Source: Nemertoderma westbladi (Eukaryota; Xenacoelomorpha; Nemertodermatida; Nemertodermatidae). Taken from it: a stretch of 60,593 nucleotides of DNA. Location: NCBI GenBank assembly GCA_032718475.1, contig JAUCBJ010005901.1, positions 1-60,593 of the forward strand, written 5' to 3'. The notes beneath the pieces were generated by a model. It made no database searches and had not been told where the DNA came from. It saw nothing but the letters and a program-made list of their open reading frames with translations. Shown here piece after piece: positions 19,060 to 29,856 of this stretch. The position numbers and the translations under genes are program-made. Within the stretch, counting starts at the first letter, position 1, and each line of letters starts with the position of its first letter.

Positions 19060-19640
19060 CTGATCAGATGTGCATAAGCTCACAGGATGGTATGCTTGAG
19101 TATGTGGATGACTTCTGTTACCTGGGATCATGTATCCGAAAGTCAGGTGAGTACCTTCGAATACTTAAGGGAAAGACAAGGGCAGCATTGAAGGGCTTTC
19201 TAGGATTACACATTAGTCATACAGAATTCATCGGAAACTTAAGGTCTGATTATTTAGAGCAGCATTCCAGTATTCCTCTATGGGAGTGCATGCTGGGCCG
19301 TAACTGCTGAGAACACCAAATATCTGGATGGCACATTCACAAAAATGCTATGTCAGCACATGTACAATGCACACATCTCCAACCAGACATTATACAAAAT
19401 TGGAGGTGTCTCATTGGTTCCCCCAAGCTTGACACTAGAACAAAGCCACCTCCACTTTGCAGGACACTACAGTACACTTGAGGACCAGCCTGTGTACACT
19501 GGTGTGCTTTGGCAGAGCCCCATGGAGAAAACAAGCATAGTGAACAGTCCATGACTTTCGTGAGACGCCTCCTAAAGGACACTGGCCTTCAAGATGTGGA
19601 CAATCTCGCGAAAATCATAGTGAGTTGTGGCGGTGCAACT
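19060..19640 (+). pseudogene. LINE C-terminal fragment
   Basis: Forward reading gives EYVDDFCYLGSCIRKSG at about 19085-19150, the segment that follows the RT in RTE-like LINEs. HISNQTLYKIGGVSLVP, then a LHFAGH motif and a VRRLLKDTGLQDVDNL-like end, follow with frame changes. It is homologous to the reverse-strand tails at 6440-7140 and dead. Confidence 0.75.
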
Positions 19641-20750
19641 TTGTTGATAATAAGCCGGCATTGAATTCTTAGTGCAAGCTGCATTGGGCCAATTATGGAT
19701 TGAATGGTGGTGACAAAATGTTTTCTTAATCTTGGATAGCACATCAATGTGCTGTTACAATGCAGTAGTCAGATTATAATAGAAGTAGTTTGAGTCAGTG
19801 ATTATGTGGGTAGATGCTATTGTCCTAATTGTTGATTCATTCAAGATCGAAATATGACTCCCCAAATATGTGAACTACATCAACAACAGGTTGTATCGCT
19901 TCCTATTTCTATCATTATACAAATCACTATCAAAATATATCAAAGATTAAATGAATCAAATTAACCCAATGTATGTGTGTCACCTCCTACTGCTGGCACA
20001 CTGATGTGACTATTAATCACAGATAAACCTAAATATGTTTACAATTTCAATATTCCAGATATTGTCTTACATTTGCATGCACCTCAATTTTAATGCTGAT
20101 AGTAGTGGTAGCAAAATTATTCGAAATGTTTTGCATTTTGTCTGGCAACTACTACATGCACCAAGCATGGACTGTGCCCCGTATTTCGGTTATGAGATTT
20201 AAGGTGTAAGAGGTCTATCACTGTTAGCGAATTCCATCCGCTATACGCTCCCATCACAAATTGGGGAGGGGAGCTTACTTACAGCAAGCAAGCCAGGAAC
20301 CCAATATAACCCGAGAAGAGGGAAAGTAAGGTGATTAGGGTGGCCAATAGGGGTGGGGTCTATCGAGTTTTGGGCCACCATTGGTGCGTTTTACCAATTC
20401 ACAGTTGAGTCAGCTGATTTCTAGTTACTGTAGGCCGAATCTTTGAAAGGGCGGCAGTTGTCAATTTACATGGATAGAGTGTGCCTCGTTTTGTACTGCT
20501 ATGTTCAGCGGTTGCTACAGTAGGTTACCGGTTAACATGCAGTCAAGCATTTTTGACAGCCAGACGGTCATCCATATAGCTGCTGAACTAGCACGTCGCA
20601 GACTACACAGTCTAACCAGTCCATCATGGCCGTATATATAATTAAGGTCCATAATCATTCCATTCCCCATTGAAAATATTTCAGACATGTAGGTAGACCC
20701 CTCACACCCTCCACTCAAACTACTATAATTATTGTTTTTATGTTTTACAG
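19641..20750. other. Gene-free stretch upstream of crystallin exon A
   Basis: I find no ORF with a domain and no clear repeat. If the crystallin gene has a short first exon (start codon, perhaps a signal peptide) it could be here or further upstream. I could not identify it. A pyrimidine run and TTTTACAG acceptor close the stretch at 20750. Confidence 0.5.
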
Positions 20751-20896
20751 GAAGGATTGCATTTTTATTATGGAGATGATTATGGAAGAAGTGCAGTTAT
20801 TAGCGAATCTGTTCCAAATCTGGCTACTGCCCCAAACTCATATAATAATAACATAGAAGCCATCTTCATTGTTACTGGAATATGGAAATTCTACAG
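20751..20896 (+). CDS. Beta/gamma-crystallin exon A (Greek key 1, domain 1)
   Basis: This exon is preceded by TTTTATGTTTTACAG and followed by GTTCGT. 146 nt: 48 codons plus two bases (phase 2 donor). It encodes LHFYYGDDYGRSAVI, an aromatic-rich strand with the conserved Tyr-Gly of a Greek key, then NNNIEAIFIV and ends IWKFY, the start of the second Greek key. NNNIEA sits where the calcium motif N/D-N/D-x-x-S/T-S is expected but lacks the Ser pair. Spliced to exon B it makes a complete first domain. No start codon is in the exon, so an upstream exon is missing. Family functions range from lens structure to extracellular or stress-related calcium binding; here unknown. Confidence 0.8.
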
Positions 20897-21606
20897 GTTC
20901 GTTTAATTTGCATTTGATAGTGTAATAGAAAGATACGTTTACATTAGTAGTTTTTCATAGGTGAGAAGTTGATTGAAATCTCAACACCTGGCTACACTCG
21001 AGCCATTATCAGACCTTTATAATGATAAGATGATAAGTGAATGATCAAAGCTTTTTACACTCAAAACATGCGATGCTTAAAACAGTCGCATTTTGTTAAC
21101 AGTTACATTGGCATTGAGCAGAAAAGTTGCAATTTGGCAAAAAATGCGTTTTTGGGAAATTCTTTCAGAATTCTGCAAAAGACATCACAGAAACAGTTTT
21201 TATTGTAAAAGGCTCTTAAAAGTAAATTTTCTTCGGCCGCTAGGACAGGGATTACGTACAAAGTCTGACGACTTATTTCCAGTACTCATTTAGGTACCAC
21301 TTAAGGATGCAAGGCAGAGATGCGCCATGGCTGGTCCCTTTAAAGCATTCGTTCCGAAACGAAAACTGCCCTGGCCCATGTGAGGATCGAACTATGGGAG
21401 ATGTGAATTCAATGCGACCACTACACCAACATTTTTCTATTTTAACATATAAACTTAATTTCGTGAATATTTAATTTCGATATTCACAATTTAATGAACC
21501 TTTTAAAGGAAAGTAGCAGATTAAAATGGCAGGATTTTCTAACCAAAACAATAAACTAAATTTAGGAACACAGTTTACAGGAAAATGCAATAATTTATGT
21601 ACTTTG
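20897..21606. other. Intron 1, first part, gene-free
   Basis: AT-rich intronic sequence. No feature recognised up to the 12-bp repeat at 21614. Confidence 0.5.
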
Positions 21607-21613
21607 TTTGAAA

Positions 21614-21685
21614 GTGTGTTTAAAAGTGTGTTTAAAAGTGTGTTTAAAAGTGTGTTTAAAAGTGTGTTTAAAAGTGTGTTTAAAT
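21614..21685. repeat. Six copies of a 12-bp repeat
   Basis: GTGTGTTTAAAA repeats six times in perfect register starting at 21614, 21626, 21638, 21650, 21662 and 21674. It is followed by TTAAGTTTA-rich sequence with AAGTTTA motifs to about 21785. Confidence 0.95.
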
Positions 21686-21998
21686 AAATGTAAACTTATT
21701 AAGTATGTTTTAAGTTTAAATTTAGCTTAATAAGTAAATCGTAAGTTTACAATACCCCTTAATAAGTAACTTTTAAGTTTATAATTAATTGGATCTAGTG
21801 TATATTGTGACAGGGTTAAACTGTGGAATGAAGAATCCCCCACCATCAGTGTCCTCTTATATATTAATCGTCAAAGTACCGCTGCTGGCCTACAGAATAA
21901 TCGTGTCAATAACCCCCCCCCCCCCCCTCCCCCTATTACCCCCTCATAAGATTAATATAAATAACCACCATTATTACAACGTTTTATTTACAACAACG

Positions 21999-22529
21999 TT
22001 AAACAACAACGTCAAAGTTATTTTTACTCTCAATATTTTTCAAGTCTCGATATTTTTCACCATTACCGCATTGAAGGATGCCGAATTGCCCTACCCCACG
22101 GTAATTGAATGCATGGAAAATTACACCATTAACAGAAATGCTGTGTGCATTTGAAATTATAATACCAATGTTAACACTAACATTATATACACATTCATAG
22201 TTGCAAGGTAAAGTAGTTACACTACCAATTTTTCCAACGATATTTACATCATTGCTATCAAAAAAATTAAGGCAGTGCAGTGCTTCCTTGTTCACATTTG
22301 ACATGGCATGCAATTTTAAACGTAAAAATCGTTTAACAGTTAAATTTCCCTCGTTCTTACTACCGGTAACAAATGCACCCAAGTGATAAAACGCGCCTTC
22401 AAATACAGACACGACAGCTAACGGTCCAAAACCACGAACTTGTTCTACCAAATGGGACAAAGCATGGTGAGAAAGAGATGAGGCTGCCATTCCGAACTGT
22501 GCGACCACAAGCTTTCTAAAAGTGTTCAA
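21999..22529 (-). pseudogene. Transposon ORF, C-terminal part (VRxFGPL motif)
   Basis: A 176-codon reverse ORF. Residues 20-75 read HHALSHLVEQVRGFGPLAVV, then SVFEGAF and a TGSKNEGNLTVKRFL stretch. This HLxxQVRxFGPLxxxSxFxFE pattern is the conserved C-terminal region of a metazoan DNA-transposon protein type resembling CACTA/KDZ-like or THAP-linked transposases. The rest (residues 90-176) is low in charge and not conserved to my eye. It lies on the same strand and in sensible order with the ORF pieces at 26094-23344, so it may be the other end of the same element. The superfamily is uncertain. Confidence 0.5.
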
Positions 22530-23343
22530 TAAGAAATCCGCCCCTACACGTTCGTCTTCACAAATATTATTCTTTGATAGAAGATATATATATGGTAATT
22601 GAAAGACAAGAAACTAGAATTATAATATGGGGACTGGTATCCGAAAAATGAAGTAACGCGGTCACCATAAAAAGCCAAAAAAACCTTGAATTCAGTAGCC
22701 TTCCACAATCATAAGACATCAAACGAATGAGGTTTCCTCATAAAATAGACAAGACACTGTATGAAATGCAAGGATGACGATTTATGATGATTTCCTTGCA
22801 AAACGATGACTAAACAATGTTTTTGAGATTCCATGATCAACTAGGTGCATTGGGTTAAATGAGGCAAATGAATAACTTATTCTAATGGTGACTCTAACCC
22901 TTTAACACCCATGATAATTCGGCCAGATTGTTCTGCGGAACATGGATCTCATGTTCCGCTTTTGTTCGGAGTTTAGTGCAATTGTCTTCAAATGGGAATA
23001 ACATCTTGTAATGATCCACACTGTATTCTCCATAAATATTGCATCAGTACTAGTACCCATTATGGAGTATCATGTTTAATGAGTCGGCTTTAGCTGGAAG
23101 ATCAGCAACAATTGGAATGATCTTAATTTGAATAGTAATAGTTATATCCTTTACCATATATGAACAAATGAAGAAATGCGTTGAACAACATGAGTTAACA
23201 TAGTTTTAAAACTAGGCTTGTACTTTCCATAATAAAGGCATATCAAAATTAAATTTTCGAACCATCTACGTTTTCTCTTCTCAAGATTTATAATTGATGA
23301 AGTACTGGCCAAATGTTAAAGTTTTTAGATTTTAGAATGGAAA
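22530..23343. other. Gene-free; contains a 10-bp-stem hairpin
   Basis: No ORF supported. GCGGAACATG at 22935-22944 pairs perfectly with 22950-22959 around a 5-nt loop. CCCTTTAACACCC at about 22898 resembles a piggyBac-like end, but no partner end was found. Confidence 0.45.
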
Positions 23344-24461
23344 CTACACCATCAGTTTATGGGAATTTCATACAGGTATTTATTAAATTTAGAATCATAT
23401 AGTTTAAAAATTTTACCGGAAGTGATATCAGATAATACATTGGGAATTCCTTGAGTTGCTTTGTAACGATCAGAAAATGTAAGAACTTCGGGGTTGAATT
23501 TTAAAAGATCTTCAACTTGAATATCTAGGTCCACCATAAAATATTGGCCACCATTTTCACATACAACATTTGATGTTCCCTCAAGCCAAGCATCATTTGA
23601 GTCTTTATTTATACTGTAAAGTGTAGGGCATTTATTTGGAATGGGTAGAGCATTGGCAAAAACAGCTGTAGAAGATCAGATACGCAAGCATCAGATATAT
23701 GATGTTTATCAATGTCACTAGTAAACTGTGATTGGAAGGAAGCCATAGACTTTGATGAACCGGGATATAACTCCTCCAACTCGTTTTTTCTGGATCTGAA
23801 CTTGAAGGTTTGGAATCAGAACAATATAGAATGCCACTTTCTATGTTGTCAATATCAGCAGCATTAAGAGAATGTAGTGCTGGTTTATCAAAATCAATTG
23901 GTGAAGACAGGGCCGCTTTAAGCCAGTGGGAGGCCTGGGTCCCACTTGGAAGGGAGGTCCCCTCTCCAATTCCCTTATTACATACAGTGCACTGTATGTA
24001 TGTATGTATGTAAGTTTGATATTTAGTGCCATATGCCGCAAACATGTGCCACATGCTAAAGTGGCACGTCTGAGTGAAAGCGAAAATTTGAAACTATTTG
24101 CAATCGCATCAGCACTCTTGGAAACTCATGAGAACCAAAAATTGCGGCATTCTGACATTGTTTATCATATATCCTATATATGCGCATTTGGGCACGTGAC
24201 AAGAAATGGCACAACGCCAAACATTGATAACTCGAAACCCTTCCCAAACGATTCAGAACACATGAAAACCCGTATTGGAGAAAAATTGTTCTTAAAACAT
24301 GTACACTTTCCGAATTAATGCATTTTGGCCACAAAACATGGTTTCTGACCCACTGTGCAGTGGTGAGGCCAGGATTTGTAAATCAGTGGTAGGGAGGTGT
24401 GGCGGGGTTCAAAATATGTATACCACAGAGTGCTGAGAAACCACGCTTCACCTCATACTGT

Positions 24462-25035
24462 CAGCACTTTTCGTGCAAACAGGTGCAAAAAAGTACAATT
24501 TCACACATCCGAGTAAGTCCAAAACATGTTTCATTGTAATCAGCACCCAAAAATACCCCTTCTTACATAAAATTTATGTCGATTTGATGTTGTTACAAAA
24601 TGAAATTTTTTCATTACCAGCACTTTTCGTGCAACATGCTGGGTGCAAAAAAGAACAATTTCACACATCCGAGTAAGTCCAAAACATGATTCATTGTAAT
24701 CAGCACCCAAAAATACCCCATATTACATAAAGTTTATGTTGATGTGATGTTGTTACAAAATGAAATTTTTTCATTACCCAGCACTTTTCGTGCAACATGC
24801 AGGGTGCAAACAAGTACAATTTCACACATCCGAGTAAGTCCAAAACATGTTTCATTGTAATCAGCACCCAAAAATACCCCTTCTTACATAAAATTTATGT
24901 CGATTTGATGTTGTTACAAAATGAAATTTTTTCATTACCAGCACTTTTCGTGCAACATGCTGGGTGCAAAAAAGAACAATTTCACACATCCGAGTAAGTC
25001 CAAAACATAATTCATTGTAATCAGCACCCCAAAAA
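24462..25035. repeat. ~160-bp satellite, four copies in ABAB order
   Basis: Units begin AGCACTTTTCGTGCAA at 24463, 24619, 24780 and 24940. Copies 1 and 3 share CTTCTTACATAAAATTTATG while copy 2 has ATATTACATAAAGTTTATG, and copies 2 and 4 share GGGTGCAAAAAAGAACAATT. The higher-order period is therefore about 320 bp. Copy 4 is truncated. ORFs of 66-67 codons inside are a by-product. Confidence 0.92.
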
Positions 25036-25252
25036 ACCTTATTAGGCAGTCAATAGTTATAGATATCTTAAGTCTAAAAATATTTCGATTTTTTTTCAGA
25101 CACTATGAAAAAAAGGGGGGCACCCACCGAAAAGTAGCAATCCTTTGAAAATAAAAATAGTGCCAAAAGGTGCGCCGATAAAAGTTAGGAAAGGTCAAGA
25201 AATTTGCGTATCTCATTTTTAGTGCTTCTATGTTTGTAATCGATTTTTGATA

Positions 25253-25309
25253 GGGGGGGGGGGGGGGCAGGGGGTTCATAAGAACCCCCCCCCCCCCCCC
25301 CCCCCCCCC
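25253..25309. repeat. G15 / C25 snapback
   Basis: Fifteen G (25253-25267), CA, then GGGGGTTC-ATAA-GAACCCCC leading into a run of 25 C (25285-25309). The G and C tracts face each other around a 4-nt loop, giving a hairpin with G-quadruplex and i-motif potential. Exact tract lengths are unreliable in any assembly. Confidence 0.85.
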
Positions 25310-25376
25310 GGGACTGAAACGGTTAAACGTAGGCCTAAAAATTAACTGTGGCTACTAGTACTTTATTATTCAAAAC

Positions 25377-25400
25377 TTATTTGGTCCGCGGACCAAATAA
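25377..25400. repeat. Perfect 24-bp palindrome
   Basis: Self-complementary over 24 bp, centred on GGTCCGCGGACC. It lies inside the hAT-type element, 68 bp after the C-tract. Its role is unknown. Confidence 0.9.
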
Positions 25401-26348
25401 TAGTATTGTGATGTAAATATGACATTATTACGACCACAATTATAGCTAACATTGCTAACTTTCTGAACTTCGGTTTGGATTCGTATTAGGTTCGGTTCGG
25501 CCCGAACTTTGCACTGTTTCGGTTCGGCATCGGCCCCATAAAGTGCTTTCTGTTGGACCCTAGTTTGGACTTACTCCTGCTTACAGGCTATTTTAAACAG
25601 ATTTATATACTACCGGTCGGGTATGGTTAGGGAACAATTTTTATCAGTTTGAGACGATGTTTGAACTAGCATACAGGATAGGCCTACAACAAACAACCAA
25701 TAATAGAGATTACAAAACATAATGGACTACGATGCCCCTGGAGATTAAGTTTCAATACAAGGGCACCAGCCAGAAGAGAATGGAATTTAATGAAACTATA
25801 AAGTAATTATCACATCATTTGTGCAGTACAGTACCAATAATTTTAGTAAAATTCGTGGAAAAAGTCATATAATTATATTAAAATTTATGGCCGCATCGGT
25901 GGAATTGGTGGATGGCCCGGCGCCCGGGCCAATTGGGCCCGCCCTCCCCTTAATCCGGCCCTGGGTGAAGATGTTCTCTGACCAACTTCATTTAAATGCA
26001 AAACGTCATTAACAAATACGTCATAGTCCACAATCGAAGCTAATGTATCGACAACTTTGGGATCGGAATTAGTTTTATTGCAATAACTTATCAATGAGAA
26101 TTAAAATCAGCTAGAATTAAAATATAGTGAGCTTGAAATGATAGTGGATAATGACGAAGTGGTGTTTACACTTACAGTTGCGGTGAATAATAAGGTTGTT
26201 TGGTGGTATTACGACGGGTACGACTGAAAATGCGTGTGTCATGTGTGATAGCGAGTTTTTGTGTCATAATTTAATCCAGAATGGCATTCATTTTTTTTAA
26301 TAGATAATTCCGATTTATTGAAAACTATTTGTGTTTATATATTATTAG

Positions 26349-26621
26349 GGATGCTTCTTACCTCGGACCATCCGTTACTCTTGGACCAGGCCGGTATCCA
26401 ACAGGTACGGGTTTCCTACCACCAGGAGGTGATACAATAACGTCAATAGAACAAATACAAGCATCAGTGACAACGGCTTGCCCCAGCCCAAAGATAACGT
26501 TTTTTGATTACGAGAATTATCAAGGACAACAAGTGACTTTCAATGGGGAGGCAAACACACAATCATTCGATATGGCATTGATAAATGATGCTGCATCCAG
26601 CATTATTGTTGAATGTGGAAG
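26349..26621 (+). CDS. Beta/gamma-crystallin exon B (Greek keys 2 and 3)
   Basis: The acceptor is ATATTATTAG and the donor is AG|GTGAGT. 273 nt, phase 2 on both sides. It completes Greek key 2 (DASYLGPSVTLGPGRYP, then GDTITSIEQI) and encodes Greek key 3 (KITFFDYENYQGQQVTF, then NDAASSIIVECG). NDAASS is an exact match to the double-clamp calcium-binding motif N/D-N/D-x-x-S/T-S. GDTITS in key 2 is one residue short of it. The codon split at both junctions is Arg (AG|G). An in-frame ATG upstream (26329) is inside the intron and should not be taken as a start. Symmetric phase and the full domain linker make this a confident exon. Confidence 0.9.
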
Positions 26622-26734
26622 GTGAGTCATTTTGTTACTTCACAGTTATCTTAGATGCCATATTAACCGCTCATTGATTGTGATCATATAAGTCACTGCG
26701 CTCTTTTTAATTAAACTATCATACCCCTGAACAG

Positions 26735-26872
26735 GAGTTGTAACCCCAGAGTGGAGAAAGCACTGCATTCGAATTTCCAAACGAATTTTGGACTAATTGC
26801 GACCCGGAAAATTGGGAACTGGATAATTGTCCTGTCACAATTATACGGATTCAGATAAAAAATACGATGTAA
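26735..26872 (+). pseudogene. Decayed duplicate of the terminal crystallin exon
   Basis: 113 bp after exon B, an acceptor (CTGAACAG) would join in the right phase, giving Arg-Ser-Cys-Asn-Pro. The reading then needs a frame change, after which 26750-26869 reads SGESTAFEFPNEFW, then NWELDNCPVTIIRIQI and a TAA at 26870. FEFPNEFW and DNCPVTIIRIQ parallel EEGEYPNALSWW and DNTISRLV of exon C. The frame break near 26748 suggests a dead duplicate. An alternative 3' exon with a sequencing indel is possible. Confidence 0.55.
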
Positions 26873-27220
26873 TGTAATTCATGATTTTATTATTTATTTA
26901 GTATACTTAAAATAATTCAAAACAGATAAACAATACGCATAATACCCCACCACACAGATAGTCATATAGAATCTATACCAAAATATTATCAAAAAGATAT
27001 TTCATGATCATTAATCATTAGTAAAATCATAAGAAACCATGTAATATAATTCTAATAATAAATAATTAGTTAGAATAGTCCAAAATATTATATTAATTAT
27101 TATTATTATTATTTCATATTTATTCCAGATAATTCCAATATATATATATGAATATATATAGACATCCATAAACTACAGTAAATATTAGAAATAGCACATT
27201 TTTAGATTAACTCTACTCTA
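26873..27220. other. AT-rich intronic spacer
   Basis: Very AT-rich with TTATTATTATTATT and ATATATAT runs. It is probably the 3' untranslated end of the antisense LINE that follows. No gene. Confidence 0.5.
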
Positions 27221-28825
27221 CTACTTTACAACGTTAGATATAGCTAAACAAGTGTTACGGATATTGTAAAGAATAATGTTATTGGACGCATATACTCTAT
27301 CAAATAAACTAATGACTGAAAATCGTCTAATGTGAATAAAGTTGTTAATTCCTAGACTGACGAGCATGTTACTTGCACTGCAGTCGAATTTAAACCCAAA
27401 CAGCCGGCGAACTGTATTATTATATGCTACCTTGAGACGATCTAAGGTGGAATTAGAAAAGTAAACGTCTGCCCAAAGAGAGTTGCAATATATGGTACTA
27501 CAGTAACAGGAAAATAGTTTAGATTTCACATTTTTGCTGCACTTATTGAAATTCCTAATTAGAAGGTTACATCTCGCGTAAAAGCACCTGGTTTGATTAC
27601 GAATATCAATGTCGTCAGAAAAGTCATTTGTAATATAGTGTCCTAAATATTTGTATTTCGATACCTGTTCTAGAATTGCACCATTAATAAACATGGCTAT
27701 ATCAGAGACATAATGACGAGAGCAACTTTGTAAAAATAAACATTTAGATTTCTTAGCATTAAACTTTAGATCATTTTTATTGGCATAGTTCGCACAAATA
27801 TTAAGTAATTTGTCGCTAATACGTTCTAGAACGATTATCTCGAAAAGTTTGCCTATAATTGTACATAGGGCAATGGGGCGGTAATTATTATCATCAGTTA
27901 CTAAACCGGTCTTATCTTTTAAAACTGGAAATATATGAGATTCAATGATTGATGAAGGTAAAAAACCGTGTATAAAAAAGGCTGTGAATAAAAAACTAAG
28001 AAATATATGCAAACGAGGTGGGGCTAAAAATATATGTTCAGCAAATATATTATCAGGACCACAAGACTTATTGCTAGATAATGAAGTAATTGCCGTAACA
28101 GTCTCTTTAGGAGAGACCAGCATGTCAGTACTAAATGGAATATGAGAAATATAGCTATGTACATTCTCCGAAATTTGATTTATCCCTGAGCTGGAGTTGA
28201 ACAGTGATTTATATTTATCGGCCCACTGATTGCAGATTGATGGGGCCCCTTTGGCTGTACCGACTGACATTGGTGGAGAACCTCGGAAGCTAGTTTTATT
28301 CTTAACCTGTTGCCAAAATTTATATGAATCATTGTTAGAAAGTGACTGCGCTAGTCGATCCGACTGTATTTGCCCCTCAGCCCGTTTACAGTGACGCATA
28401 GCCCTCTTAAACTGGGCTTTGGCCCGTAGTAGTTGAGCATGTAGAGCCCCCCCTCGTTGGCCACCCATTTCGCGCCATAACAAGAAGAGTTCCCGTGAGT
28501 GTTCATACTTTTCTCTCGCTACTTCATTCCAGCCAGGTACATGCGAGTAGTTGTCAGAACCCCGTTTGACCCCAAGCGTCAATGACTCTGCTTTTTTTAA
28601 AGCAGAAACAATTTCCTCATTAAAAGCAAATATCTCCTTCCTGTGAGATTTACATTTAGTGTTCTCACACTTGATGGCAGACCATGGAACAGATATATTC
28701 GATAGTAATTCCTCGCATTTATTGGAGTAGAGATTACATTGATCCTGAGACAGAGATGACCAATTGGTCCTATTGTGGCACTCCGGAGTTTTTGATACAC
28801 CAGGTGGAATCTCAGTTGGTTCCAC
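27221..28825 (-). pseudogene. CR1-like LINE ORF2 lacking the RT catalytic core
   Basis: A single open frame of 534 codons. Residues 1-200 are the basic helical linker that follows the endonuclease (KSLFNSSS, KSCGPDNIF). 255-337 is the start of RT (NYRPIALCTIIGKLFEIIVL). At about residue 338 (near + strand 27810) the protein jumps to NICANYANKNDLKFNAKKSK, which normally lies just after the FADD box. QVSKYKYLGHYI and the C-terminal region follow to residue 534. The motifs carrying the catalytic Asp residues are absent although the frame stays open. It cannot reverse-transcribe. The 5' end is truncated (no endonuclease). It is antisense to the crystallin gene, within intron 2. Confidence 0.85.
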
Positions 28826-29210
28826 AGGAATATTAATATATTATATATTATATATATTATATATTATATAACCCATAAATTTTTCAAAAACAATAAATTT
28901 GTGTTGAAATTTTCACAGAAGATAGCCTACATATCTAAGTTCTTTGGGCCAAACTCATGGACCGAGAAATACAACCCATTTGGTACTACAGATCCTTCTA
29001 CATGATATATTTTTCATAAAAACCCTCAAAATATTTACAAATTTTGAAAAAAACCGACTTGCACAAAAAGTCCCATATTTTTTGAACAAAATGGCTAACG
29101 AAGGTATCCGTACTCAGTTTTCTTAGTTAAAGATCACAGATAATTGTGTTCTAGTTTCAGAACCTATAAAATATAAAAAAATAGATTTGGGATGATACCC
29201 CCCTTAAGTA
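28826..29210. other. AT-rich spacer ending in a TTAA/C-tract terminus
   Basis: TATATTA repeats at 28835-28870, then AT-rich non-coding sequence. GATACCCCCCTTAAG at 29196-29210 looks like the right end of the TTAA/G-tract MITE family; no matching left end was found. Confidence 0.4.
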
Positions 29211-29856
29211 TTCATTTTATGTAAATTAAAATATAGAAGTTATTAGAGAAAGGGGGGGGGGGGGGGCTGAATGCATATCTGATCTCAGATAAATATAATT
29301 TCGGGCATAATAAAATAACTTATTCTAAGCAGGGTCGATAGTTAATGGAAGGAAAGGTCAGGGTTGAATGAACTCCAATGAAATAATTATTGCTGATGCT
29401 GACAAATATAAATAGTGTTGTGCAGGGTTGCCAGGGGGTTGAGTGCCGGATTTACTAGACACCCCGACCCGTTGTTGTTTAGGACTACCGACTATTTTTA
29501 GTTTTAAAATTTCCCACCGTTTTTATTTTACATAATGTCGCCCAGTCCTTGCTAAGTAACATAATAAATACTCTTCTGGTGGAAAATGTTTGGTGCTTTG
29601 AAATTATGGATATTAGAATTATAGCGCTTCCCATCACAAAATTTACACCTTAGTATTTTGATAATATCTGTCAATTTTTGTTGAAATATAATACGGTTTG
29701 CAGATTCTGTTCCCGCTTTTAGAAGACTTCGATAATTTTCACTGTACAAATTTTATTATCACAGAAATCTTGCTAAAGTTTGCCAAACGAGATAATATCA
29801 GAAACAAATCAGCCAGCGCGGCGTATGATCCACCTTTAAATGGGATCCTGAAATAC
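29211..29856. other. Gene-free intronic spacer
   Basis: It contains a G15 tract near 29253-29267. A reverse ORF at 29749-29552 reads ILRCKFCDGKRYNSNIHNF, which could be a BED/hAT-type zinc finger remnant, but the support is weak. Confidence 0.35.

Larger units (their letters stand above)
23908..25963. mobile_element. hAT-type non-autonomous element with 8-bp target duplication
   Basis: Both termini read CAGGGCCG(C/G)(T/A)TTAAG inward, left at 23908 and right (complement) ending 25963. A perfect 8-bp direct repeat GGTGAAGA flanks it (23900-23907 and 25964-25971). CAGGG-type ends with 8-bp duplications are the hAT signature. No transposase remains. The 2.06-kb interior holds a TGTA microsatellite (about 23993-24012), a 160-bp satellite (24462-25035), a G/C snapback (25253-25309) and a 24-bp palindrome. 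Insertion was into the ORF of another transposon, which reads through in frame once the element and one repeat copy are removed. Confidence 0.88.
23344..26094 (-). pseudogene. Transposon ORF, N-terminal part, interrupted by hAT
   Basis: Reverse-strand reading starts at ATG 26094 (MISYCNKTNSDPKVVDTLAS, then DYDVFVNDVLHLNEVGQRTS). It is cut at 25964 by the hAT-type element and resumes exactly in frame at 23907 (DFDKPALHSLNAADIDNIES). After a frameshift near 23795 it continues NELEELYPGSSKSMASFQS and HHISDACVSDLLQLF. After more damage 23537-23352 reads NGGQYFMVDLDI-type sequence upstream and ends KYLYEIPIN. The helix 'ISxxxxxxLLxLF' and 'GGxYxxxDL' pieces resemble the N-terminal part of the transposon protein whose tail is at 21999-22529. 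It is dead, through an insertion plus frameshifts. Confidence 0.55.

Noticed and set aside
21789-22154. 121-codon + strand ORF
   Set aside because: It spans a C-tract and the antisense of the transposon ORF at 21999-22529; no domain.
24473-24997. Repeated 66-67 codon ORFs that look like a small gene family
   Set aside because: They are the translation of the 160-bp satellite units; identity follows the DNA repeat.
26329-26348. ATG at 26329 as start of a single-exon crystallin
   Set aside because: It precedes a good splice acceptor and would add residues that do not fit the Greek key; exon A supplies the correct upstream half-domain in phase.
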